Assembly: GCA_033764095.1 (NCBI GenBank)
Contig: JANRJF010000421.1
Span: 1-33,379, forward strand
Direction of reading: 5' to 3'
Source of the DNA: JBDTMT01 sp033764095
GTDB taxonomy: Bacteria > Desulfobacterota > Binatia > HRBIN30 > CADEER01
DNA: 33,379 nt
The number at the start of each line of letters is the position of its first letter. Position 1 is the stretch's first letter. The position numbers were made by a program, and so were the translations under genes. Shown here one piece after another: positions 22,827-30,562 of this stretch. The notes below the pieces were generated by a model, which had not been told where the DNA came from, searched no databases, and saw only the letters and a list, made by a program, of their open reading frames with translations.

Positions 22827-23981
22827 ATGTCCGAGCCACCGGCGCGGCGCGACACGCCGCGGCATACCGCGCTGGTGCTCTCCGGCGGCGGCGCGCGCGG
22901 CGCCTATCAGGCCGGCGTGCTGAGCGGCCTCGCCGAGCTCGGACTGATTCCGCACGGGCGATCGCCGTTCGGCATCCTGGTCGGCTCCAGCGCCGGGTCG
23001 ATCAACGTCGGCATGCTGGCGGCATACGCCGAGAATCTCGCCGGCGGCGTCGAGCAGCTCGTCGACGTCTGGGGCGGTCTGCGCGCGCGCGACGTCTTCC
23101 GCACCGATCTGCGCTCGCTCGGCGGCATCGGCGCACGCTGGGCGTGGGATCTGTCGTTCGGCGGCGCGCTGCGCCGCGTGCAGCCGAAGTCGCTGCTCGA
23201 CACCGCCCCGCTGCGCACGCTGTTGCAACGCATCCCGTTGGCGCAGATCGCCGGTGCGGTGCGGCACGGCGCGTTGCACGCCGTGGCGGTGGCGGCCACC
23301 GACCTCTACACCTCGAACGGCTACCTCTTCGTGCAGGGCGCCGCCGGCATCCGGCGGTGGAGGCGCAGCCGCTGGCGCATCGTGCTCGAGTCGCTGACCA
23401 TCGAGCACCTGATGGCGTCGAGCGCGATCCCGATCTTCTTTCCGTCGATCGAGATCGACGGGCGGCACTTCGGCGACGGCTGCATCCGCAACACCGCGCC
23501 GCTCAGTCCGGCGATCAACCTCGGCGCCGACCGCATCCTCGCCATCAGCGTGCAGGGCGCCGACGTGCCCGATGCGGCGCGGCCGCGTCGCCGGCCGCCA
23601 CCGACCATCGCGCAGATCGCTGGCGTGCTGCTCGACGCCGTCATGCTCGACGCGGTCGAGAGCGACGTCGAGCACAGCGGCCGCGTCAACCGCAGCGTCC
23701 TGCACTGCGCGTCACGGACCCGCGGCGAGACGTTTCGCCGCGTCGAGGTCATGTGGCTGAAGCCGTCGGTCGACTTCGGTGCGCTGGCCGGGCGGCTGGC
23801 CGGCGAGGTCCCGCCGATCGTCCGCTATCTGCTGCGCGGGCTCGGCAGCGACGCGGCGATCAGCGAGCTGCTGAGCTACCTGCTCTTCGCCCCCGCCTTC
23901 ACCAGCCGCCTGCTCGCCGCCGGGCGGGCCGACGCCCTGGCGGCGAAAGCGGCGCTGGCGGAGTTTCTCGCGGCGGACTGA
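22827..23981 (+). CDS. Patatin-like phospholipase family protein
   Basis: A 384-residue protein with a canonical patatin core: oxyanion loop LVLSGGGARGAYQAGVL (17-32), nucleophile elbow GSSAG (Ser55) and the dyad aspartate in HFGDGCIRNTAPLSPA (Asp217). IEHLMASSAIPIFFPS is also family-typical. These proteins hydrolyse acyl esters of phospholipids or other lipids; no signal peptide or membrane helix is obvious. The ATG at 22827 (MSEPPARRDT) is chosen because the conserved core begins shortly after; longer in-frame extension overlaps the PRPP synthetase gene in another frame and is not credible. It lies between the PRPP synthetase and phosphorylase genes, all on the plus strand. Confidence 0.92.
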   Translation: MSEPPARRDTPRHTALVLSGGGARGAYQAGVLSGLAELGLIPHGRSPFGILVGSSAGSINVGMLAAYAENLAGGVEQLVDVWGGLRARDVFRTDLRSLGGIGARWAWDLSFGGALRRVQPKSLLDTAPLRTLLQRIPLAQIAGAVRHGALHAVAVAATDLYTSNGYLFVQGAAGIRRWRRSRWRIVLESLTIEHLMASSAIPIFFPSIEIDGRHFGDGCIRNTAPLSPAINLGADRILAISVQGADVPDAARPRRRPPPTIAQIAGVLLDAVMLDAVESDVEHSGRVNRSVLHCASRTRGETFRRVEVMWLKPSVDFGALAGRLAGEVPPIVRYLLRGLGSDAAISELLSYLLFAPAFTSRLLAAGRADALAAKAALAEFLAAD

Positions 23982-24041
23982 CGGCGCCGGTTCTGGCGCC
24001 GCGCCCCGCGGTGCGGTACGCGCCGGGCAGTGGTGGCCACC

Positions 24042-25547
24042 ATGTTTCGCCTCAAGCCGCTCGAGATCGACACCCAGCAGGAGCACGTGGTGTTCATCCA
24101 CGAGAACGCGGTCCGCGCCGGCAACCTGGGCTTTCGACCGCTCGATCGCGTGCGCGTCATCGAAGCCACCAGCGGTGGCGCGGCGCCGCGCGAGGTGACC
24201 GGCGTGCTGAACTTCTGTCGCGACACGCTGGTGGCGGCCGACGAGATCGGCCTGTCGACAGTGGCGGCGCACGATCTCGGCCTGCCGGCGGGCGCGCCGG
24301 TGCATGCGACGTTGTCGCCGGCGCCGCGCAGCGTCGATCTCGTGCGCCGTCGGCTGCAGGGCGGGCGTCTCGACCGTGCCGCCTTCGAGGCCATCCTCGG
24401 CGACGTGACGCAGCACCGCTACTCGAAGGTCGAGCTGTCGATGCTGGTCCTGGCGTGCGCCCTGCGCGCGCTCGATGACGCGGAGCTCATCGCCTACACG
24501 CAGGCGATGATCGCCACCGGGTCGAGTCTGCAACTCGGCGCCGCGCCGATCGTCGACAAGCACTGCGTCGGCGGCGTGCCCGGCAACCGCACCACGATGA
24601 TCGTCGTGCCCATCCTGGCGGCGCTCGGCCTCACCGTGCCGAAGACCTCGTCACGCGCCATCACCAGCCCGGCCGGTACCGCCGATACGATGGCGGTGCT
24701 GGCCGACGTCGCGCTGCCGCCGGACCGGCTGCGCGCGGTGATCGACGGCGCCGGCGCCTGCATCGCGTGGGGCGGCGCGCTCGACCTGGCGCCGGCCGAC
24801 GACATCCTGATCACCGTCGAACGGCCGATGGAGCTCGACACCGAGGCGCAGATGGTGGCGTCGATCCTGGCGAAGAAGAAGAGCGTCGGCGCGACCCACG
24901 TGCTGATCGACATTCCCGTCGGCCGCACCGCCAAGGTGCGCACGCGCGCCGCGGCGGAGCGCCTGGGGCGCATGTTCCGCGTCGTCGCCGAGGCGATCGA
25001 GATGCAGCTCGACATCCTCATCACCGACGCGCGCGGCCCGATCGGCCGCGGCGTCGGGCCGCGCCTGGAAGCGATCGACGTGCTCGCGGTGCTGCAGCGC
25101 GAGCCGCAGGCGCCGGTGGATCTGCGCGAGAAGTCGCTCTACCTCGCCGGCCACCTGTTGGAGATGGTGGGCGCGACGGCGCCGGCGGGCGGCTACCGCG
25201 CGGCGCAGCAGGCGCTCGATTCGGGCGCGGCCGCCGCCGCCTTCGGGCGCATCGTCGCCGCGCAGGGCGGGCGCGAACTGCCGCCGCCGGCGCCGTATCG
25301 GCACGTGGTCGAGGCGCCGGCCGACGGCCGCATCAACGAGATCGACTGCTGGCACGTCGCGCGCGTCGCCAAGCACGCCGGCGCGCCGGCCAACGCCGCC
25401 GCCGGCGTGCGCCTGGTGCACGGCATCGGCGACGTGGTGGCGCGCGGCGAGCCGCTGTTCGAGATCCACGCCCAGAGCGAGGCGCAGCTCGACTTCGCGC
25501 GCGCCTATGCGGCCGAGCAGCCGCATCTGGTGCGCTTCGGATTCTGA
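24042..25547 (+). CDS. Thymidine/AMP phosphorylase family protein (archaeal-type)
   Basis: A 501-residue member of the nucleoside phosphorylase II family, closest in style to archaeal AMP phosphorylase and the bacterial 'putative thymidine phosphorylase' group. Evidence: an N-terminal extra domain (about 1-85) absent from E. coli DeoA, phosphate-site motif VDKHCVGGVPGNRTTMIV (Cys where DeoA has Ser), TSSRAITSPAGTADTMAVLADV, DILITVERPMELDTEAQMVASI and a C-terminal GIGDVVARGEPLFEIHA lobe. AMP phosphorylase converts a nucleotide plus phosphate to ribose-1,5-bisphosphate and base; whether this protein prefers nucleotides or thymidine is not settled by sequence. ATG at 24042; a GTG at 24030 would add four residues. 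Grouped with the PRPP synthetase gene. Confidence 0.9.
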   Translation: MFRLKPLEIDTQQEHVVFIHENAVRAGNLGFRPLDRVRVIEATSGGAAPREVTGVLNFCRDTLVAADEIGLSTVAAHDLGLPAGAPVHATLSPAPRSVDLVRRRLQGGRLDRAAFEAILGDVTQHRYSKVELSMLVLACALRALDDAELIAYTQAMIATGSSLQLGAAPIVDKHCVGGVPGNRTTMIVVPILAALGLTVPKTSSRAITSPAGTADTMAVLADVALPPDRLRAVIDGAGACIAWGGALDLAPADDILITVERPMELDTEAQMVASILAKKKSVGATHVLIDIPVGRTAKVRTRAAAERLGRMFRVVAEAIEMQLDILITDARGPIGRGVGPRLEAIDVLAVLQREPQAPVDLREKSLYLAGHLLEMVGATAPAGGYRAAQQALDSGAAAAAFGRIVAAQGGRELPPPAPYRHVVEAPADGRINEIDCWHVARVAKHAGAPANAAAGVRLVHGIGDVVARGEPLFEIHAQSEAQLDFARAYAAEQPHLVRFGF

Positions 25548-25588
25548 GCGCCGGCGCGCTGCCGTCCAGGCCGGACGCGGCGCGGCGG

Positions 25589-27016
25589 TCAGCGGACGAC
25601 GGGGGCCGGCGCGATCTTGAACACCTGGCCGCCGAGGTCGGCGATATAGAGCTCGCCCTGCGCGTCCTCGCCGAAGCTGGAGACGGTGGCGATGGCGCCG
25701 GTGTCGCCGTGCGGGGCGAGTTCGGCGGTGCGGTCGCGCAGGTCGGTGACGACGCCGTCCACCAAGCGGAAGGTGCGCAGGAAGGCGGTGCAGTAGTCGC
25801 TGAAGAAGTACTCGCCCTGCAGATCGGGCAGCGCGCACCCGCGGTAGACGAAGCCGCCGGTGATCGAGCAGCCGGTGCTGCGTCCGTACGTGAGCAGCGG
25901 CGGCGTGAAGTCCGGCGGCACCTGATCGGGGCAGGTGGGGAAGGGGGCGGGCTCGAAGCAGGCGTTGCCCTCGAAAATGTCCCAGCCGTAGTTCTCGCCG
26001 CCATGGCTCGCCGCCGGCTGCACGTCGATCTCCTCGAAGCGGTCCTGGCCGACGTCGGCGATGTAGAGGTCGCCGGTGGCGCGATCGAAGCTGAAGCGCC
26101 ACGGGTTGCGCAGTCCCTTCGCCCAGATGAGACCGAGACGCGCGCCGTCGCCGGCGCGCGGGTTGGTGGGCGGCACGGCGTAGTACGGCGGCGGCTCGAC
26201 GTCGACGTCGAAGCGCAGCAGCTTGCCGAGCAGCGACGCATCGTCCTGTGCGTTGTCCTGCGGATCGCCGCCGAGGCCGCCGTCGCCCATGCCGGCGTAC
26301 AGGTAGCCGTCGGGGCCGAAGGCGAGCTGGCCGCCGTTATGGTTGGCGAAGGGCTGCGCGATGGTGATGAGGATCTGCTCGCTGTCGGGATCGGCGCGAT
26401 CGGGGTCGTCGCCGACCTGGTAGCGCGCGATCACCGTATTGCCGGCGGTGTTGGTGTAGTTGACGAAGAAGCGGCCGTTGCTGGCGTAGTCGGGATGGAA
26501 CGCGACGCTCAGCAGGCCGCGCTCGCCGCAGCACGAGACGCGCGGTTCGATCGCCAGGAACGGCGTCGCCAGCAGTGCGCCGTCCTTGACGATGCGGATG
26601 CGGCCGCTCTGTTCGACGATGAAGACGCGGTGCATGTCGAGCGGCGGCGCGCCGATGTGCACCGGCAGGCTGAGCGCGTCGGTCACCAGCACGGTGGTCG
26701 GCGGCGTGCCGGGGGCCGCCGCCCCCTGGCAGCTGAGCGGCGGCGGGCAACCGTCGAGCGCCGCGCCGACCGCGTCGATCAGCTCGTCGACGGTCAACTG
26801 GTCGTCGCCGTTGCCGTCGGCGGCGGCGCAGGCGGCGAGGGTGCCGCCGTCGAGCGCCAGGTCGACGGCGCGGACCAACTCCGCGATCGCCACCGTGCCG
26901 TCGCCGTCGCAGTCGCCCGGGCAGGCGAGCGCCGGCGCGGCGAGCAGGAGCAGGGCCGCGATCGCGCGAGGGAGGAGCACCAGCCCGACGCTGCGCGCCA
27001 CCGGGCAATATTTCAA
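25589..27016 (-). CDS. Secreted sorbosone/glucose dehydrogenase-like beta-propeller with EF-hand repeats
   Basis: A 475-residue exported protein. A signal peptide (AIAALLLLAAPALAC) is followed by two EF-hand/dockerin-like repeats (GDCDGDGTVAIAEL and ADGNGDDQLTVDEL, about 33-90), then a six-bladed propeller of the GSDH/Hhip family (ERGLLSVAFHPDY, FANHNGGQLAFGPDGYLY, AKGLRNPWRFSFD, GENYGWDIFEG, GFVYRG, GEYFFSDYC). Soluble family members are PQQ- and Ca2+-dependent aldose dehydrogenases; PQQ use here is inferred from HNGGQL and not proven. The reading frame opens with TTG at 27016; a GTG at 27001 would start nearer the hydrophobic core. It is convergent with the phosphorylase gene and divergent from the gene at 27115. 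Confidence 0.9.
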   Translation of the reverse strand: MKYCPVARSVGLVLLPRAIAALLLLAAPALACPGDCDGDGTVAIAELVRAVDLALDGGTLAACAAADGNGDDQLTVDELIDAVGAALDGCPPPLSCQGAAAPGTPPTTVLVTDALSLPVHIGAPPLDMHRVFIVEQSGRIRIVKDGALLATPFLAIEPRVSCCGERGLLSVAFHPDYASNGRFFVNYTNTAGNTVIARYQVGDDPDRADPDSEQILITIAQPFANHNGGQLAFGPDGYLYAGMGDGGLGGDPQDNAQDDASLLGKLLRFDVDVEPPPYYAVPPTNPRAGDGARLGLIWAKGLRNPWRFSFDRATGDLYIADVGQDRFEEIDVQPAASHGGENYGWDIFEGNACFEPAPFPTCPDQVPPDFTPPLLTYGRSTGCSITGGFVYRGCALPDLQGEYFFSDYCTAFLRTFRLVDGVVTDLRDRTAELAPHGDTGAIATVSSFGEDAQGELYIADLGGQVFKIAPAPVVR

Positions 27017-27114
27017 CCGCCGGCGGCGCCACGCCGCAGTCGCGACAGAGGCGGGCGCGCCGCCGGCTTGGCGCCTGCCTTCGGCGGCGGTGGGGTAGCT
27101 GGTAACGGGAGGGG

Positions 27115-28719
27115 GTGGCGCGGCACCCTGGCGATCTGCTCAGCGGCCTGCGCTTCGCGCTCCGCCTGCCGTCGGTCCTGCGTCGGCGCGTCGGACATGC
27201 GGAGGCGCTGGCGTGCGTGCGCGAGCGCCTGGCGCGGCGCGCCGACGACTTCCTCGCGCTGCTGCGCGACGCCGTCTACGCGCAGGCTGCGCACCCGCTG
27301 CGGCGCCTGCTGACGCACGCCGGCTGCACGCACGGCGACGTCGCGGCGCTGGTCCGCCGCGAGGGCCTGGAGGGGGCGCTGGCGGCGCTGTGGCGCGCCG
27401 GCGTGTACCTCACCGCCGACGAGCTGGCGGGCCGCCGGCCAGTGGTGCGCGGCAGCGAGCGCTTCGCGATGTCCGCGGCGGACCTGCGCAATCCGTGGGC
27501 CGTCTCGCATCTGGTCGGCCGCAGCGGCGGCAGCCGCTCCGGCACCCCCACCGCGATCGCCCTCGACCTCGACGCGCTGCTCGACCAGTTGCCCGACTAT
27601 CGGTTGGCGCTGGTCGCCGCCGGCGGCGGCAGCGCATGGGCGGAGGCGATCTGGGCGCCGCCCGGATCGATCGGCCTGGCCTACCATCTACGCGCGATGG
27701 TGGCGTTCGGGCGGCCGATCGAGCGCTGGTTCTCACCGCTCGCGGCGGCGGCGCCGCCGTCGTACGACTGGGCGCTGCGCGTCGCGCGGCTGGCGAGCCG
27801 CGCCGCCGGCGCGCGCTTGCCGCTGCCCGAGCCGCTCGGCGCCGCCGATCCGGCACCGGTGTTGGCATGGATCGAGGCGGTGCGGCGGCGCGGGTGCACC
27901 CCGCTGCTCGGCATCTATCCGTCCGCCGCGGCGCAACTCTGCGATGCCGGCGCGCGCGCCGGCGTCGACCTGCGCGGCGTGCGGCTGTCGCTGCGCGGCG
28001 AGCCGCTGACGGCGGCGCGCCTGGCGGCGGCGGAGCGGGTCGGCGCCGAGGTGCTGTCGCTCTATGGCGCCATCGAGTGTGGCGTGATCGGGCATGGCTG
28101 CCTGCGGCGCGCGGCCGCCGACGAGGTGCATCTGCACGGCGATCTGCACGCCGTGATCCAGCCCGGACAACAGCCAGGCGGCGGTCCGCTGCCGGCCGAC
28201 GCCCTGCTGCTCACCACCCTGCGCCGCAGCGCGCGGCTGGTGCTGGTCAACGCCTCGCTGGGCGATCAGGCGGTCGTGGACGAGCGCCGTTGCGACTGCC
28301 CCTTGCAGGCCTATGGCTGGTCGACGCACCTGCGCGACATCCGCAGCTTCGAAAAGCTCACCGGCATGGGCATGACCTTCGCCGACGCCGAGGTGGCGCC
28401 GCTGCTCGAACAGGTGCTGCCCGCGCGCTTCGGCGGCGCACCGACCGACTACCAGTTGAGCGAGGAGGAAGCGGCCGACGGCGGATTCCGCCTGTGCCTG
28501 ACCGTTCATCCGCGCCTGGGACGGCTCGACGAGGCCGCGCTGGTCGACGCGTTTCTCCTCGCCCTCGCCGACCTCTCGCCGACGCGCCGGGTCATGGCGC
28601 TGGCGTGGCGCGCGGCCGGCGTCATGCGCGTCGATCGCTCCCCGCCGGCGGCGACGGCGGCGGGCAAGATCCTGCACTTCCGCCGCGCCGACGCGGCGCG
28701 CGACGCGGCGACCGGCTGA
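27115..28719 (+). CDS. LuxE/PaaK-like adenylate-forming family protein
   Basis: A 534-residue protein resembling the acyl-protein synthetase / phenylacetate-CoA ligase (coenzyme F390 synthetase-like) branch of adenylate-forming enzymes. The P-loop is RSGGSRSGTPT (136-146). The A5-like motif is LSLYGAIECG, with the glutamate retained. Later segments LVNASLGDQAVVD, CDCPL and RSFEKLTGMGMTF match the end of the AMP-binding core. The substrate, probably a carboxylic acid, is unknown. GTG start at 27115 with GGGAGGGG immediately upstream; the spacing to the GTG is short, so a slightly later start is possible. No signal peptide. The TGA at 28717 is 108 nt before the peroxiredoxin gene. Confidence 0.75.
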   Translation: MARHPGDLLSGLRFALRLPSVLRRRVGHAEALACVRERLARRADDFLALLRDAVYAQAAHPLRRLLTHAGCTHGDVAALVRREGLEGALAALWRAGVYLTADELAGRRPVVRGSERFAMSAADLRNPWAVSHLVGRSGGSRSGTPTAIALDLDALLDQLPDYRLALVAAGGGSAWAEAIWAPPGSIGLAYHLRAMVAFGRPIERWFSPLAAAAPPSYDWALRVARLASRAAGARLPLPEPLGAADPAPVLAWIEAVRRRGCTPLLGIYPSAAAQLCDAGARAGVDLRGVRLSLRGEPLTAARLAAAERVGAEVLSLYGAIECGVIGHGCLRRAAADEVHLHGDLHAVIQPGQQPGGGPLPADALLLTTLRRSARLVLVNASLGDQAVVDERRCDCPLQAYGWSTHLRDIRSFEKLTGMGMTFADAEVAPLLEQVLPARFGGAPTDYQLSEEEAADGGFRLCLTVHPRLGRLDEAALVDAFLLALADLSPTRRVMALAWRAAGVMRVDRSPPAATAAGKILHFRRADAARDAATG

Positions 28720-28827
28720 ACCGCGTCGACGCGGCCGTGGCGGCTCGATCGCCGGCCTGCGCCGCGCGAGTTGGCAACCCTGGCGCGCGTGGTATGCGTG
28801 GCGCCTTCACTCACACGGAGGGCCGAG

Positions 28828-29295
28828 ATGGCGATCGAGGAAGGCAAGGCGGCGCCGGCGTTCACGTTGCCCGATCAGAACGGCAAGGCGGTGTCGTTGA
28901 AGGACTTCGCCGGCCGGGACGTGGTCGTGTACTTCTACCCGAAGGACGACACGCCGGGGTGTACCAAGGAGGCCTGCGGCTTCCGCGACGACTGGAAGAC
29001 GCTGCAGAAGCTCGGCGTCGTGGTGCTCGGCGTTTCGGCCGACAACGCCCAGTCGCACCAGAAGTTCATCGCCAAGTACAAGCTGCCGTTCACGCTGCTG
29101 TCCGACGCCGACCGCAAGATGATGGAGAAGTACGGCGCCTACGGCGAGAAGATGATGTACGGCAAGAAGGTCACCGGCGTCATCCGCTCGACCGTCTGGA
29201 TCGGCAAGGACGGCAAGGTGAAGAAGCACTGGAAGAAGGTCGCCAGCGCCGCCGAGCATCCGGCCAAGGTGCTGGAGGCGCTGCAGGCGGGCTGA
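28828..29295 (+). CDS. bcp: Thioredoxin-dependent peroxiredoxin, Bcp/PrxQ type
   Basis: A 155-residue peroxiredoxin that reduces hydrogen and organic peroxides with thioredoxin. The family core is VVVYFYPKDDTPGCTKEACG with peroxidatic Cys45 and resolving Cys50 five residues apart in the same helix, as in PrxQ. STVWIGKDGKVKKHW is the typical C-terminal strand. Length is typical. An ACGGAGG Shine-Dalgarno lies about 8 nt before the ATG at 28828. Codons are lysine-rich compared with the neighbours (AAG), consistent with a well-expressed protein. It is cytoplasmic. It is followed by the palindrome at 29296-29387. Confidence 0.96.
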   Translation: MAIEEGKAAPAFTLPDQNGKAVSLKDFAGRDVVVYFYPKDDTPGCTKEACGFRDDWKTLQKLGVVVLGVSADNAQSHQKFIAKYKLPFTLLSDADRKMMEKYGAYGEKMMYGKKVTGVIRSTVWIGKDGKVKKHWKKVASAAEHPAKVLEALQAG

Positions 29296-29387
29296 GCGGT
29301 GTGCCGGTGCGCCGGTAAGCCGGCCGGTGCGCGGTTCGACGATCGGACGGCGCACTGGCCCACCGGCGCACTGGCCCACCGGCGCAC
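29296..29387. repeat. Intergenic inverted repeat, GTGCGCCGGT-word class (copy 2 of GCCGGTG type)
   Basis: The left part (29296-29332) iterates GTGCGCCGGTAAGCC-like words. The right part is 2.4 exact tandem copies of a 16-nt unit GCGCACTGGCCCACCG (29350-29365, 29366-29381, then GCGCAC), the inverse of the left words. The element starts directly after the peroxiredoxin TGA (29293-29295). About 94 nt of non-repeat sequence follow before the next ATG at 29482. Confidence 0.85.
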
Positions 29388-29481
29388 AGTCCGTGGTTTG
29401 ACAAACACTCGTTTGGAACAGTAACTCCCGGCTCGCGCGCGGCGCCGCCGGGCGCGAATCCACCCGACACACGGAGTACGC

Positions 29482-29943
29482 ATGAGCGCGCCAGGCACGG
29501 TCGAGCCGATGTACCAGGAGCTCGTCATGGAGTTCCCGTACAAGCACTCGACCGGCGAAACGGTCGGGCGATTTCTCGCCGGACTGAAGGAGCAGAAGAC
29601 CATCTGGGGCCGGCGCGTCGCCGGGCTCGGGGTGGCGGTGCCGCCGATGGACTACTCGGAGGTCGACGCGTCGCCGGCCGGCGAGTGGGTGGCAGTGCGG
29701 GACACCGGGACGCTCACCGCAGCGGCGATCGTGCGCGAGCCGATCGCGCGCCTGCACCCGTTCGAGGAACCGTTCGCCTTCGTGCTGGTCAAGCTCGACG
29801 GCGCCGACACCGCCATGGCGCACGTCGCGAAAGGCGACCTGGCGCAGCTGCGCGTCGGCGCGCGCGTGCAGGCCGAGTGGGCCGCCGACGAGGCGCGCAG
29901 CGGCACGCTGCGCGACATCGTCTGCTTCCGCGTCGTCGGGTGA
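29482..29943 (+). CDS. DUF35 OB-fold protein without zinc-ribbon cysteines (subunit A)
   Basis: A 153-residue protein with the DUF35 layout: N-terminal helix and ribbon (YKHSTGETVGRFLAGLKEQK), proline step (GVAVPPMD), then an OB-fold (GEWVAVRDTGTLTAAAIV, PFAFVLVKLDGADTAMAHV, LRVGARVQAEW). In usual members the ribbon carries CxxC...CxxC; here it has no cysteine at all. DUF35 proteins pair with thiolase-like enzymes in CoA-ester pathways (for example ChsH2-Ltp2 and BbsA-BbsB), acting as acyl-CoA-binding or scaffold subunits. The next gene is another DUF35 protein and two thiolase-like genes follow. CACGGAGTACGC precedes the ATG with a good GGAG run. Confidence 0.85.
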   Translation: MSAPGTVEPMYQELVMEFPYKHSTGETVGRFLAGLKEQKTIWGRRVAGLGVAVPPMDYSEVDASPAGEWVAVRDTGTLTAAAIVREPIARLHPFEEPFAFVLVKLDGADTAMAHVAKGDLAQLRVGARVQAEWAADEARSGTLRDIVCFRVVG

Positions 29944-29957
29944 CACGAGAGGATCGC

Positions 29958-30461
29958 ATGGCAGCCGAGCCGCCCAAGGAACCGATCAAGTACATCGAGA
30001 CCAACGTCTACCTGCCGTACCGCTACATCGCCGGCGACTACCGCGCCCGCGCCATGCACGGGCTGAAGAACAAGCAGTTCGTCGGCTCGAAGGACTCGAA
30101 GTCCGGCAAGGTGTTCGTCACCCCGCTGGTCTGCTCGCCGGAGAACTTCGCCCCGGCGACCGAGTTCGTCGCGCTCGAGGGCCGCGGCGTCGTCACCACC
30201 TTCTGCATCGTCAACATCCCGGTCATCGGGCGCGACCTGCAACTGCCATACGTCGCGGCCTCGGTGGCGCTCGACGGCGCCGACATCTCGATCTTCGCCG
30301 CCATCCAGGAGTGCGCGGTCGACAACGTGCGCATGGGCATGCGCGTCGAGGCGGTCTGGAAGCCCGACGGCGAGCGCACCGGCTCGTTCGACGACGTGCT
30401 CTACTTCAAGCCCACCGGCGAGCCCGACGCCAAGCCCGAGACCTACATCAACCGACTCTAA
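29958..30461 (+). CDS. DUF35 OB-fold protein (subunit B)
   Basis: A 167-residue second DUF35-type protein, 14 nt after the previous stop, so the two are surely co-transcribed. A GAGAGGA Shine-Dalgarno lies 4 nt before the ATG at 29958. The ribbon region (AMHGLKNKQFVGSKDS, then VFVTPLVCSPENF) keeps one cysteine of the usual four, so zinc binding is doubtful. The OB-fold follows (GRGVVTTFCIVNIPVIG, PYVAASVALDGADISIFAAI, VRMGMRVEAVW). The pair of different DUF35 proteins before a pair of different thiolase-like proteins suggests a matched heteromeric complex; the substrate is unknown. Confidence 0.88.
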   Translation: MAAEPPKEPIKYIETNVYLPYRYIAGDYRARAMHGLKNKQFVGSKDSKSGKVFVTPLVCSPENFAPATEFVALEGRGVVTTFCIVNIPVIGRDLQLPYVAASVALDGADISIFAAIQECAVDNVRMGMRVEAVWKPDGERTGSFDDVLYFKPTGEPDAKPETYINRL

Positions 30462-30465
30462 GCGA

Positions 30466-30551
30466 TTCACCACAGAGGCACAGAGACACGGAGAAGAATC
30501 ACGGAGAAACCTCGGTGAGGCTTCTCTGTGCCTCTGTGTCTCTGTGGTGAA
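30466..30551. repeat. Intergenic inverted repeat, CACAGAG-word class (copy 2)
   Basis: The left arm (from 30466, TTCACCACAGAGGCACAGAG) and right arm (ending 30551, CTCTGTGTCTCTGTGGTGAA) are nearly perfect reverse complements over about 31 nt with three differences. CACAGAG words are iterated in each arm. It starts 4 nt after the DUF35-B stop and ends 11 nt before the next ATG, so the AGGAA Shine-Dalgarno lies just outside the element. It is the same class as 2045-2138. Confidence 0.95.
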
Positions 30552-30562
30552 AGGAAATTGAG

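Noticed and set aside
30311..30550. Short open frame ending in RLLCASVSLW that reads through the palindrome
   Set aside because: This peptide is the translation of the CACAGAG-class repeat, a common false gene call, and it overlaps the DUF35-B gene.
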